From positions 5,407,679 to 5,471,678 of the forward strand of contig JAGGNK010010337.1 in NCBI GenBank assembly GCA_017590115.1: a stretch of DNA of 64,000 nt. The letters run 5' to 3'. This stretch comes from Montifringilla adamsi. Lineage: Eukaryota; Chordata; Aves; Passeriformes; Passeridae. The translations under genes and the position numbers were made by a program. Positions 11,006 through 23,095 of this stretch are shown piece after piece. Numbering within the stretch: position 1 is the first letter of the stretch; each line of letters starts with the position of its first letter. Under the pieces are notes generated by a model. It ran no database searches and was not told where the DNA came from. It was given only the letters and a program-made list of their open reading frames with translations.

Positions 11006-12660
11006 GGGAAGACTGGGCCAAAATAATTTATGAGACAAAGAACTTCTATCGCATCCCTCCTGTCACCACAAAGTTCTTCAGCTTGTGCAAATAAAGCACA
11101 GCCAGATAAAGAGGCAGCTGAGCACTAGTTATATTTTGGTTTGCTAGGTCTTTGTTCCTTCACATGTTAGAAAAATTCTTTACCAGCTAAAATGATCATC
11201 TGGGTAGAAGTATGAGAGTCAAGAAGGAACATTGCTTTGGGGCACTGACCTGCAGATCTGGATGGTGGAGGTCAAGGTTGGATGGTATCTGTGGGAAGAA
11301 AAGTGCTGACTCCCACCTCCTAATCCAGCATGGCTCAGAGATGAGATGCCCTTCTGCTGCACACTGGCGCTGCAGTGGAGGCATCAACAAAAAACCTGGG
11401 AAGTTGAAGGGGAGGGATAAAGAAGAAAAAGAAGTCAGTTGAGATAAAGAAACAGCTCCATCATGATTTTCTTATGGAGTGAGATGAAGAAGCTGATGAG
11501 GCTTCTCTGAGGCAACTTCTATGAGGGCAACCAGGCAATGGACCTGGAACCTTCATCTGGTTTCAGAGCATGGTGGAGGTGATGTGGCTGCTGCTTGCAG
11601 AGAGATGATAATCTTGGGACTCACCTCACCCTGTCTCCCTTGAGAAGTAGGAAAAAAACCAACAAGGAAGCAAAGCAGCCTCCTTAAGCACTCGCCTGTT
11701 CTTTGCCTGAGGCAGTGCTGTGGAACCTAGCGCTCTCTCAGTCCCACTGGAGGCATCACTACTTTCCTGCCCCATAATAGACCTTTCATCTCCTTCTCAG
11801 GAAACAGAGGGTCCTGCTGTACACAGTATCTATCCACATGCATGTACTTCACCATCAAAATGGTATCAGACAGCTCTCCCTTTAAGCAACAACTCTGGCT
11901 GGTTTGTTCTTATGCTGTTGTGGTAGGGAAGGAGGGCTGGAGGCTGGACTAGGACATCTGAAATGTGTATGGGGGGCTCTCAAGCTCACACTCAAGCCCT
12001 GAAGTCCCTGTATCTCCTGTGCTATGAAGCAATAATCTGCTTGAAACTAAACTCCCTTTCATCCTGGCAGTGTTGTCCTACAGGGAGCACAATTCTCAGA
12101 AGTGCTGTGGCACCATGGGTTTGGGAAGCTGAAGTAGTGACCATTCTTGCTTTTGCAGTTGGTTAAATGATCTTTCATTAACAGATGTTAAACATAAGAA
12201 TGTTCACTGCCACTCTTGCCCCTCAATTACTTTCCTTGCAGTGCAAGATGGGCCTTATCTCAATGGCAGAGCAGGTGGAAGCTGCTCAAGCCATCCTCGC
12301 TGGCTGAAATGCCACTGGCTGATTTTTTAAATTGTCTGCAAAAGGTTCATTACCTCCTGTGTAATGTTTTGTTGTTCAGATTCTTGAGTGCTGTAAGGAC
12401 AATGTGCCAGCCATGCACTGGGTGGTCCTGATGCCCTCATGCCTCCCTCAGCCCATCCAAGGCTCAGTAAATTCTCAGGGCAAGACAAGGACCACAGCAG
12501 CATTTGCAGGAGTGTATGGTAGTAGATCAGCACTGGAATAGGAAAGACAGCCCAAGAGAAAATATTGGATGTCTTCTCATGGAAGAGCACTCATATCAGC
12601 CCATCTTCCCAGCATACTGTTCTGTGAACCAGGCAGTCTGTCAGATAAAAGAGCAAGAAG
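11006..12660. other. Unique non-coding tract, no gene recognised
   Basis: No repeat family or coding exon was recognised. Short open frames on both strands are compatible with chance. Confidence 0.7.
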
Positions 12661-12664
12661 AAGG

Positions 12665-12694
12665 AAAAAAAAAAAAAAAAAGAAAAAAGAAAAT
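12665..12694. repeat. A-rich simple repeat
   Basis: Seventeen A (12665-12681) are followed by G-interrupted A runs. It could be the poly-A tail of a very old retrocopy, but the sequence upstream has no recognisable parent and no clear target-site duplication was found. Confidence 0.9.
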
Positions 12695-12710
12695 ATAGAG
12701 CATAGAGCTT

Positions 12711-12768
12711 GACAGTTATGCAATGGACTCCCATTTATGTAGCATGACAGTTTAGCAATGGACTCCCA
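12711..12768. repeat. Direct repeat, 23-bp unit, two copies
   Basis: A unit ending in 'gcaatggactccca' lies at 12711-12733 and again at 12746-12768, both starting 'gacagtt'. The spacing is 35 bases and there are only a few mismatches near 'atg' versus 'tag'. This is a local duplication of non-coding sequence just downstream of the A-rich tract. Confidence 0.85.
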
Positions 12769-12843
12769 GAAAGTCCCAGTGTTGTCCCTGAGGTCAAGTT
12801 ACTGAGTGCCACATCTGACAGAGGGATTGTCACAGCTGTCCAA

Positions 12844-12898
12844 CATCACCTCACCTGCAGTAGAGCTCATCCATCACCTCACCTGCAGTAGAGCTCAT
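12844..12898. repeat. Perfect tandem duplication, 27-bp unit
   Basis: The unit starting 'catcacctcacctgcagtag' occurs at 12844-12870 and 12872-12898 with no mismatch and a single C between. Perfect identity points to a recent slippage event. It is non-coding and likely polymorphic. Confidence 0.95.
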
Positions 12899-13809
12899 CA
12901 CAAAACCTCTGTGTGCTGCCAAATCCAGGCAGTGAAAACTGGCAGGATCTGCTCATTCCATCCTCCATCAGGCTTTGCAGTGGTGATGTCAGTGTGGTCA
13001 TGAAAAGAAAAATGCTGTACCTTTGATGTTGGTGCCACCAAAGTCAGCAGACAGATTTCTGACTGATCGCTTGTGAATGAGAGCACTTGAGGCTGCTGGC
13101 CTGGATGTTTGTTTAAATTTTGCCCAAGTGGGTTTTTGGCCTGTAAATGAGCAGAGTTAACCAGGATCAGAAAGACTGGTTAATCAGCAGGGTCAGAAAT
13201 TAATGTAAGACAGCATTCCTCAGGGTATTTTGGTGCCTCTACCTCAAGTCAATCCCAAAGAGGGCAGAGGAATGGGAAAGTTGAAAAAAATGTTGAAACA
13301 AATTTTCAAACTCAACTGAAGTGTCAAGTTTGGTTTAAGTCTGAGGCAAAGGTTGGGTATGGGTCTTCACCTGCCAGAGGAGGTTCATCCCTGGTTCAAA
13401 CAGAATGTCATGGCTACTGGGCAGGAGTAGGAAGTGAGGAAGTAAGAAATTAAGGTAGTAGATTCAACTTAATCCTCACTGAACATCTGGCTGCAAGAGG
13501 AAAAATACATAGTTTAGCAGATCTGCCACTCAGCAGTTTCACTTCAGTGGAGGGCCAAGACATCAGTGGTTGAGCAGGGGCCTGAGTTACCTGCCACAGT
13601 CCCTGGCCAGGGAAAGCCCCCATGACTCCATGTGCCATGCATGGGCAGCCACAGGGCACCCAGACCCAAGAGGGCCTGAGGCCAGCACAGCTTCAACCCC
13701 TCCCATGCAAGAAGGGCAGGGGCACAAGGCCAAAGGGCTGCTGTGACATTTGAGGTGCTCTAGAAGGACTTCATGGTCACCCACTTGCCATGCTGAAAAA
13801 TCATCAATC

Positions 13810-13970
13810 CTCTGTGCTGCCACCAGTTTCTTGTGTGACTTTGGACAGGTTAGTCAGATCTCATTCTTTTAAGAAGTCCTCAGGACACCATGGAGATAAA
13901 TAAGCAGAAAACTGAAGCTCTCTGATACTGTGGAGATAAGAGAAAGATAGCACGTAAGTACGAAGGATGG
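13810..13970 (+). mobile_element. MIR-type SINE remnant
   Basis: 'tgtgtgactttggacaggtt' (13832-13851) matches the MIR word 'tgtgaccttgggcaagtt'. It is followed by 'cagatctcattcttttaag' and then 'gagataaataagcag', which parallels the MIR 'tgaggattaaat' stretch. The downstream 'gctctctgatactgtggaga' and 'cacgtaagtac' resemble the 3' part of reptile MIR copies ('gctcagatactacggtga', 'tataagtacct'). Strongly diverged, with approximate borders. Confidence 0.6.
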
Positions 13971-16540
13971 CAGGCACAATATGCATTCACCAATCTCAAG
14001 GCAAGGTTAAGAACCCTGCTCATTCATGCATTTCTGAGTTCCAATAAATGTCCCTTAACAGGAAAGTAACGACACTTATAGGTAACCTGAGGTGCCATTT
14101 AATTGGGTGTCTTGTAAAATACAAGCAGGCCTTTGGTGTTGGTTTTCCTCCACGCTTCACTCTTCCTCCCACTTGAAAGAGTGTGAATTGGCCAGAAACA
14201 GCACACAATGACACAGAGAGTGTTTAACCATTAATAAGGGTGGGCAATGGTTAGGGAAGTAGCTAAATACACTAGTTATAGCTAACCAGATGTCTTCTTG
14301 TCTCTGTCTTATTGAGCTTGGGTTGGGTTTTTTCGCAAGCTGGCCCTGGTTAAAGTCTTCTCAGGAGTTAATGAGCCAGAGGAGAATCGTCTTCCCCATG
14401 GGCATGTTTCAAGCCAATGGTTCTTGCAGGTTTTCTTGGCTATTGTATGCAGGAGCACGGCTGTGGTCAGGGTGGTAAATGCTGCTCTCTGCTGAAGGGC
14501 TGCACAGCTGGGCACAGCCCTGCCTCTTCTCTCAGCCTGGCCTCAAGGCCTGCCTTAGATCTTGGCCAAACTGACTGGTGCTTGGGCAAAGGCAATGTCT
14601 GGCCCAGCGCATCATCAGCTTCAGCTGTCAGCAAAAAGAGACATGTCAGGCTACTGAAATGCACATCCAGCTGCACAGCTGAACTCAGCTGAGGGCTGCT
14701 GGGGACACAGGCACACTGCAGCCTCTCCTGCCATCCTTCACCTCCACCTGGGTCAATCCCTCCTGGAAAAAGGACTCAGAGTACTCACGGCTGACCCTTT
14801 GGCTGCCTGGCTGTGGCTGCAGGGGAAGGAAGACAGCCAGCAGAGCTGCTCACAGCAGAACCACCCCTGGGACTTCCCTCATTTCTCAAAGAAACCAGCT
14901 CAGAAACACCCCAGGGTCCACACAGTAAAACTCAGCACGAAAGCCTGTAGCCTGGGTTTGTTCTTCAGCCATCTGTTTAGGAACCTCAGCCTATTAGTAA
15001 AAGAAAAATAAATAAGGTACTCTGAGGTGTTTCTGGATTGTATATGTATTGATAGTTACATAACAACAAGAGAAGAGAGACTGTTAAACAAATAGATTTT
15101 AAAAAAATAAAAAGGGTTGCAAAATCTACATTTGTCAGAGTACAGGGTAGGCATAGGGGAAGAGGGGCTGAGCAACCCTTTTTGGGCTGGCACTAGAAAT
15201 TAGCATTTTGGGGAGGGGTCAAAGTCTGTGGTCAGAGAAGTAACTTTAGCCAACTGGAGTCTACTGCCTCTCTGCCCCTTGAGTAACAAGCAAGCACTTT
15301 GAAGACTGATAAAAACAAGTTTTCACTAAAGTCAGCACTCCCAAGCTCAGGCAAAGCTAAAAGAGGGAAGTTCAGGCCAGTTTTTGCTTCTTCCACCAGC
15401 CAGGCCACCAGCTGAATCCTGACCTCAGCATGTTTTTGGCTGGTGACAGTTTAAAACCAGGAAAGACAAAGACAGGAATATGAATGCACCAAATGCACCA
15501 GCAGTCACCTAAATCCTCCTCTCCAATGTGAATCGAAACCCATAATCAACCATTTCAGAAATTCCAGCAGAGCTCAGAGCTCTGACATGGTCCATATAGT
15601 TTAGAAACTTAAACAAACATCCTGACTTCTCAATTGCAGAGAAGACTGGAAGCAATCTCACTTCTTGCTCAGATACCCATGTGAGACTTGCAGTATTGCC
15701 AGGTAAGGGGAAAAAGCTACCTTGATTTAACCTACAAGCAGTGTTCTACCTGGGAAAAGCAGGAATCATTCAAAGGAAATATATCTGGGGGGCAAGGTAG
15801 TTTTGATGAGGTCCCCTTTATTGATTCTGACCTGCCATGAGGGATGCTTCAGGTACCAGCCCAAACCAGTTGCTATGAGAACTATTTTCCAAACTTTTGA
15901 AAATTTTGTTCCCAGCTTTTCTGTGAGCACCTCAAATCTGCTCCTACTCTTGCCAGTGTTGCTGGACACAGTTGTTTCCTAATGAAGTGTTGGAATTTGG
16001 GAAGCTGTGCATAAAATGCAAAGGGGCTGATAGGAATAATCCCAAACTGGGTTGAGAAAGAAGAAGAATGAGCAAGCCATGTTACACAGATGGACTGGCA
16101 GTACTGTTTTCTGAGAGCTTCACATAAAAAAAAAAATTAAGATACCTGCAAAACCTAGAAAAGAACACTCAGATGATTTATTAATAGGGTCTCAGGGTCC
16201 TTTTACTCCATGTTCTCTATATTCATAATACTGTTACTGAACCTAAATTATTTTTGGTGCAGGATTCCCCAGAGTTGAAACCACTGACAAGGGACTATTT
16301 GCATTAGCTGACACTGAAACTTTTTGTTCTTTTTTTCCCCCACAGACAGTTTTATTTTGGACAAAGTGGTATTTTCAAGTTAAAAACCTAAACTCTTCCA
16401 AAGGAAAACTCCTGATCACACTGAAGAATGAGCACATAAAAGGGCCCCAAAGCCTGCACACTGAATTAACCTGACCCTCTGGCATCTGCTGGCTTCCTGG
16501 CAAGCCTTGGCAGGTGGCTCCTTCTCCTACACCAGTGGAA
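13971..16540. other. Unique non-coding tract, no gene recognised
   Basis: No repeat family, RNA gene or splice-consistent exon was recognised. Open frames of 60-90 codons on both strands overlap and have no domain. Confidence 0.7.
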
Positions 16541-16548
16541 ACTTTCAC

Positions 16549-16915
16549 TCGCTCTCGCTGCACTTTGGGACACAGAGCGGGAACTGGGGAATGTGCTGGA
16601 ATCCATCTTTCCCCAAACCACAATGTTTGCTGATGCCGTTTGGTTCTATCAGATAAAACACAAACAGCGAGACCCGCTCCACTCTCTTCCTCCCTCTGAC
16701 GGAGGAATGAGCTCAGCACGCCCCGGCGTCTCAGCCAAATCCCGCGGGGGTCATGTAATCGCATTCCTGCTCCGTCTGCCTCAGTTACCCCACTTGGACA
16801 TGTTATGTCTCCGTGTTTCCTGTTGTGGCATCCTCGGCATTCCCCAGCACACTCCCAGCCACATTGCTGCTCCGTGTACGTCACGGCCCAGGACGCGCTG
16901 CTGGCGCACACGCAG
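16549..16915. other. CpG-dense patch, possible promoter or small regulatory island
   Basis: I count 23 CpG dinucleotides between 16550 and 16912, against a background of a few per kilobase nearby. Motifs include 'cacgccccggcgtc' near 16718, 'cccgcggggg' at 16741 and a cAMP-response-like half site in 'gtacgtcacggc' near 16876. Both strands are open for long distances here, including a 236-codon minus-strand frame (16375-17085). That is expected in GC-rich DNA poor in TA-containing stop codons, and no domain is visible. A short plus-strand segment ending at 'gacacacag|gtagaag' (donor-like, 16952/16953) has GC-rich third positions and could be an exon of an unrecognised transcript. Too short and isolated to call as a gene. 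Confidence 0.4.
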
Positions 16916-16959
16916 CTGGCAGAGGCACTGGATGCATTCCTGGGACACACAGGTAGAAG

Positions 16960-19429
16960 CTCCTTCAGGTCTATTCTGAACCCAGGACTCTCCAGCCGTG
17001 GCATATCTGAGGATGTGGACGTGTTTGATTCTTGCCTTGGCACCGCACTGACAGAAGGAGACCATGGGGAGTCTGGATTTAGCACTGATTTTAGGGGATC
17101 AATGGGATCAACCAGGAGGGCATTCGTCTCCTCATGCAGTTTGCTATTGGAAGATTAGTGAGTGTTTTAGAAAGAGCACAAAACTCATGAGTGCTGAAAA
17201 CTGCTGTACAAACACCTCCTAATGAGCAAATTAACAGCAGATTCCCAGATCTCATCAACCAGGGTTCTGCATGAGACCCTAAATGATGGAAAAATCTATT
17301 TTAAGAATGTTTAGGGAACTTCTCAGGACGTGATAATTTTATTTTTTTTTTAGTGTGCTGAATATAATATTTTGTACACTGCTCCAAGTACAGACTCTGT
17401 TCAGTACGCAGTGCCTGTGCAGACACACAGTGGGGTGAAACATGGTGGGTAGGGGTCTCTTCTCTGGGGAAGTGTGAGAGAGGAAACTTACTGTGGAAGC
17501 ATCCACTTTCAGCCAATATCACTGTCTTGCTTCACAGGTGAAAATATATTAAATAAAATCCCCTTGATTTTCAAGGTCCAGCTGATCTGTATTCTTGTCC
17601 ATTTAACTATGTGACTGAATGAGTGAGCAATTCATGAGTGATTGGGATAAGAGATGGGAAATGGTTCAAATAAGGACATTGGACAGAGTACAAAGCATAC
17701 CATCAATAATGTGATTTCATTGCCTGTCTTGCAGAAAAAGTCAAATAAAATGCATTATTACTAACTTGCAAAGCATCAAATAGTATTTTCCATTAGAACT
17801 TAAAAATGTCTTCAGGTCTGTCTGCAAAATATTCATGAATTGTTGGCTTTTTACTTGCCTGGTTGCATCCTGTCCTAGGGCCACATCCTTCAGGCAGAGG
17901 TGGCTGTGTTTGTGGATGAGTAGGCTGTTTCCTCATCCCATCCCCACGTAGGACTCTGGTCCTGTTTTTGTGCTTCTGGTCCTGTTTTTGTGCTGCAGAG
18001 ATGATGGGAGGTGTAGTGACTTTAGCCTGGAAGCAGGCAGGAGTGTGCTGTGTTGCAGCTGCAGTGATGCTCCCTGTGTTTTCTTCCATCATGGAAAATC
18101 TGACAAATGAACTTAAAAAGGGGAAAAACAGTCAAATGGAGTGGATAGAGGAGGTCTGGCTTAAACAAGAAAGGTGCAGCTCAACCCTACTTGCCATGGA
18201 CGTGCCTGAGGGTAGCCAGGGACAGACACATGAAAATCACAATAAATATTGGGCAGAAAGAAGGGAGACACCATTGTTTGGCTCCTTCCCTCCCATCCTG
18301 CTCCTGTTTGTACAGTCCCCATAATGACACATGTATCTTGCCCTGCTGGACTTTAGACTCGGGTGTATGTGTGTTTTGGGCACTGAGTTCAGAGCCCAAA
18401 ATTAGAAAGAGGATGAAAAGAAAACACTTTTCCAACACCACTTAGCTGGAATGAAAGCATTTCTGCTACCTCTGGCTGGCAAGAGCACCCACTGGGTGCC
18501 AGCCCCTCAGCTCAGGCATACAGCCAGTCCCTCCTCACCCAGGAGAGCAATAAATTATTGCTTGTATGGCAGAGACCCAGTTCCCCTGCACACACTGGAA
18601 GAAGCAGACCCCAGCCCTCCTACTGCCCATGCAGAGCAGCTGGGAGACCTGGAAATATAAAAGCAAGCTAGAGGCAGGCAGAATAACCCGTTCCCAAAAC
18701 CACTGTGAGATGCTCAGCCTCAGGAATGTGCAAGCTTTAACAGTCTCAGAGCTGTAAAGTGCTGGAGGAGAAAGGCTTACCTGGACTGTGGGCTCACCAG
18801 CTCCGCAGTGCTGCCCCAGCACACAGTGAGAGCTGGCAACAGGGAACCTCACCGTGGGTGAGGAGGGTCTTTGGGAGGCTGGGGGACCTGGGAGAAGCTC
18901 CTGACTAGCTGCCAGGCATTAAGAGTAGCAGAAGTCATTGCTCAGAACCTCATTTGTACCTTGAACGTGTCCTGGTGTCCAAGCTGATCATCAGCCAGCG
19001 AAAAGCTGTGCCAAAAGCTGATCCAGAAAGGGGGACTTTGGTAGGAAGGAAAAATCAAAAACAAATCTACCCCTTCTGCCCATGTCTCCTGGAGGTGGAG
19101 GTGAGAAGCTGCTAAAGGGCTCAAGCAGAAGTGCAGCTATTGCAGAGAAGCTTGGCTGGACCCACAGTGTGATGGGGCAGGGACCATCCTCCTGCCCCAT
19201 CTCCTCAGCCTGCAAACTCCCAGCAGATGGCTGAGGCTGAGGACACATGCAGATGGAGAAGGCTGTAAGAACTACATGGGTTTTGCTGACCTGGGCTCCG
19301 GCAGCTCTGGATTTCCTCAACTGAAACCTTGAGAAAACACATTGCCCCACAGTTGTATTGCACGAGTAGCACTGGAACAATCAGTGTGGAGTTTTGTGGA
19401 AGGTGAGGGAGACGTAGGTACAAGTTAAT
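16960..19429. other. Unique non-coding tract, no gene recognised
   Basis: No repeat family or exon was recognised apart from the short tandem duplication at 17955-17994, listed separately. Open frames are short and overlapping. Confidence 0.7.
17955..17994. repeat. Perfect tandem duplication, 20-bp unit
   Basis: The unit 'tctggtcctgtttttgtgct' occurs at 17955-17974 and 17975-17994, adjacent and identical. A recent slippage duplication in non-coding DNA. Confidence 0.95.
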
Positions 19430-19610
19430 CTGATATTTGTTTGATATATTCCTTTGATATAGCCAGTGATTATAAATCTTGCAAGATACTGTAATGGCCT
19501 AATTAGCCTTATCACGGGTGTCTTTGATAATAACACTGCAGGGGTGATGTCAGCTTTACTTTAAACTGAAGTGTATATTAAATATCTGTGGTATGAACAG
19601 AAGCATCAGG
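19430..19610. other. Possible conserved non-coding tract
   Basis: An AT-rich, repeat-free block contains several homeodomain-like TAAT or ATTA cores ('cctaattagcc' near 19498, 'ataataac') and GATA words ('ttgatata', 'ttatcacgg'). The texture resembles vertebrate enhancer-type conserved elements. This is inference only, since conservation was not measured. No open frame is present. Confidence 0.2.
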
Positions 19611-21345
19611 ACACCAAAAAGGCAATGTCAAGCCTTCACAGGTTAGGGTGTTAGAGCTTTGAGATGTGTGTTGCATATGTCTTATTTCAAGTTGCCAAGT
19701 GCAAGACATGAGAGATTGGATGTGTGAAGATTGTCAGCCTTTGGGACTGGACCTGGGGCCAGCCAGAGCCATGCTGAATATGCATAAAGAGCTACAAAAA
19801 AAGCTAATCAGGAAAGTTGAAATTTATATGGTTCTTGCAAGGAGTGGTTAAACTTTACTGATAATCTTATTTCCCTCACTCTGAAATTAGGATGATGGTT
19901 TGCTCTTATCTCACAGGTAAGCCACAAAGATACATTCATTAAAGTCTGCATAATATTTGTAAAGGATGCAGACACCGGGATGAGACCCTCACAGAAACAC
20001 CCAGAAACTAAAGCCTGAGTTAAGACAATATTTTCTAAGTGGGAGACATCCATCTTGTGACAATGTTTAGTTACAGTGACTTTTATCTCTGCAATGCCAG
20101 TCAAGCCACTAAATCATTGCATTTGATGGATGCTGGGGCAGCACGGCCGCAATTGCTCATTGTCAGGCTGATTCAAAGGTCACAGCTTTGCTAAGCTTTG
20201 GATCAAAATCCAAAACAGTCCCTGTCACGTCCCTCAGGTTTGAAAGAACAATAAATTTACTAATTTAGCTTTAGTGTTGGGTAGGAGATGGTGCCACCTT
20301 TATCTGTTTCTCCTGAGAAAATAAACCCAGCATCACCATCCCCAAAGGAGCACTGTGATGCTGCAACATGCTGTTAACCTTCACAGCATAAGACAAAGGC
20401 TTTGGGGAGGGAGGTGAAGGAGGGCAGGATTTTGTGGGATGACTCAAAGGCTCTGTAACACACCTCCCTTGATGAATGGCTTTGTGGAAGTGGCTGTGTG
20501 CCCCTGAGCTTTGTGAGGAGTGATGGTGCTTGTGAATCAAACCCTGGATGCCAACAGGCCCAGTGGAGCCTGCCACAGCTGTGGCTCAGTGGCAAGGACA
20601 CTGTTACTGAAATGACAGAATAAAAAGGGACCACTCTTTTGGGGTGACCACTGTAGAGGGGATCACCCACTATTGTGGCTCACCCTAAATCCTTTAAAAA
20701 CTAGTATACAGCCTCCAGCATTGTAATTAGCCCAGATGGTTTCAAAAGAGATGCAAGAAGTAGGCACAGATAAACCATCTCTGATTCTAGTTTTTAATAA
20801 CAAAATACCTTTTTTTTTGTTTACTTTCCTAACTTTGGTTGACAGGTGCCACTATGAGGTTGTTGACACCACTGTTGCCTAAACACACACACGCCCCATT
20901 TCCTTTTGAATCTGAATGCATTCTTGGAGGAGCCCAAGGGGATCACTAAACCACATAACACACCCAGACTGGAGATGGACAGAGGGGTGAGAATGAAGCC
21001 AGAGGAGGAGTGGATAGGATGGGGGCGATGAGAGACTGATGCCTATGAGAAGGTTCAACTCTGGCAGAAATGGAGGAAGCACCATGGACTTTATTCTCTG
21101 TCTGCAGGAACATCAACATTGAAATCTCTGCTTGGATCTGGATTTGTTGACACAAAATCCACTGCCCACATGTGGGGGGTTGGAAACAGTTTACCTGTTA
21201 CATTGCCAGTGCTGTCTCAGGAACATAACTCCACGGGCTGGAGCAGTTGTAGTGTATCTGTCTGTCTCTTATCTAGTGTGTAACCTTCTGGACTGAAGAC
21301 ATAATGTACTGTCTATCCTTTCTGTGATAAAAATAAAGCATATAA
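19611..21345. other. Unique non-coding tract, no gene recognised
   Basis: No repeat family or coding exon was recognised. There is a short T run near 20810-20819. Confidence 0.7.
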
Positions 21346-21346
21346 A

Positions 21347-21349
21347 ACA

Positions 21350-21385
<36 letters not shown>
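21347..21385. repeat. (AC)n microsatellite
   Basis: About 39 bases of alternating A and C with one T interruption near the left end. Alternating purine-pyrimidine tracts of this kind can adopt Z-DNA and are often length-polymorphic. Confidence 0.95.
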
Positions 21386-21389
<4 letters not shown>

Positions 21390-22944
21390 CAGGCCAAAAA
21401 TTCCCTTAGGGGAACATAATGTGACTAGATAAGAAGGTACTAGCTGGCACGTAGTTACCTCTTTGCTTCCTAACTGGGACACTCAGGGACGGGTGGAGTT
21501 GGTTTTGGTGTGGGGCCACAGGAGAAGGGGGAGAGAGATGTCATGGGATGCTTAGCAAGATAAAGAAAAAACCATGGAAAGAGCCAGCTCAAGAAAAAAG
21601 AAATCAAAAGCAGACTGGACTTATTCCAGGTTTTCATAACCCCTCCAGCCAGCTGCAAAAATCTGAGAATTTTTGGGCCATGGGCAGCAAGCCCATGTGC
21701 TGAGGGACTGAATAGGAGGTCTTTGGGGCTCAGAGCATCAACTCCTATATGAGATATAAACTGGCAAACCTCCTGGAGACTGGAAATGCTTCTGGAAAAC
21801 TCCTGGAGAGTTGGAATGTGTATCATGCATGGCACTGCATGTAGCTGGTGCTTTGCATGCTGCACCCCCTGAAGGTCAGCCTTCCTGCTGGGAGCAATCT
21901 GGTCTCTTCTGGGGGCTGATTTTTTCCATCTTTCCTCTGCTACTGGTTCCCTGCAGCAGTTGTAGTAAATTTGTGGGCCATATCTTCTGAATGACAGGTG
22001 TGACTGGCATCATCTCCTGGGGTCGTGGGAAGGCTCTGCTGCCAGGTCCTGAGAGCTGTGTCCGACCCATCAGAGGCTGGTGGGATTTGGGAAACATGGA
22101 AGGAAAGACAGCTTTAAAGGAAGGGTGGAAGTGAAAGAGAAGGGAAACCAGAGGCTCAGCATGTTTATGAAACAAACCTTGCTGGAGATCCCAAGCTCAA
22201 CTCAGCATCCAAAGTCACCAAACTCAGACCCACTGCCAGTATTTCACTCACTCTGTGTTCTCTGTGTAGATCCAAAGCAATATAATGGATGAAGAAGAGT
22301 TGCAGTCATAATCAATCCTTATCACCAGTGTTTACACAGTGCTTAAAAACTGTCAGAACCACACCAGTGCTTCCCTTCCTGTCAACAACTTCTGCTGGCT
22401 CCACAACTTGGCAACCAGCAAGGCAGTGGCAGCTCCCACATCATACTTTTCCTTTCCTCAACATCTCTTGCCCTCAAGCACCTTCAGGGAAAGCAATTTT
22501 TAGAAATCCAGCAGCGGGATGAGATTTTTGGTTTATCTTTCTTTTGGACAAGGTGATAGCCTAGGTTGTAACCTGCTTCTGCCTTGATGCTCCCTGCAGG
22601 GGAAGGGCAGTGGTGCTGGTACCCTGCCAAGGATGCATTTTACAGGTGTCAGCTGGCTGGAGGATGCCAGCAGCCCAAAAGATCACCAGTCGTGGGCAGG
22701 GCTCTTTGGAAACATTTTCACAACTAACTGGCTTAGATAGTGGAGGAAAACATGCATTTCCCAAAAGAGGGCATCTCATTTTCACTTTGATGGATGGGCT
22801 CAAGTGTTGAGTCAGAATGAAAAGATAATATTTGTGGAAAGCCCACATACTTCAGAAGAACTTAAGCCTTCTTTTTCCTTTGGTCTCTTTGTAGTATTTT
22901 TAAGAAAAAGTTAACTCAAATTTTAAGAACTGTGCTAGGATGGA
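21386..22944. other. Unique non-coding tract, no gene recognised
   Basis: No repeat family was recognised. The 131-codon minus-strand frame at 21470-21865 has no domain and is not called. Confidence 0.7.
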
Positions 22945-23095
22945 ACAGGAAAACATTTGGTTCTGAAAATGTCAATATTACATATTTGGACATTTTCTGT
23001 GTTTGTTTTTTTAAAATAAACAAAACAAAACATTGAAATTTATACTGGCTTTGCTAAAAATGTCAGTTCCATCAAAATGACATTTTGCAACGAGA
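22945..23095. mobile_element. Old A/T-rich palindromic repeat, MITE-like
   Basis: The block alternates 'aaaatgtcaatatt', 'ttggacattttctg', 'aaaaatgtcagttcc' and 'caaaatgacattttgcaa'. These words are partly reverse complements of each other (aaaatgtca versus tgacatttt) and give a loosely palindromic structure. Similar 'aaaatgtc/gacatttt' repeats are widespread in reptile genomes and look like decayed non-autonomous DNA transposons. Family not assigned, borders approximate. Confidence 0.45.

Noticed and set aside
16375..17085. 236-codon minus-strand open frame, the longest in the window
   Set aside because: It crosses a CpG-dense patch where several frames on both strands are open because stop codons are rare. 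It has no recognisable domain and an internal composition like translated non-coding DNA.
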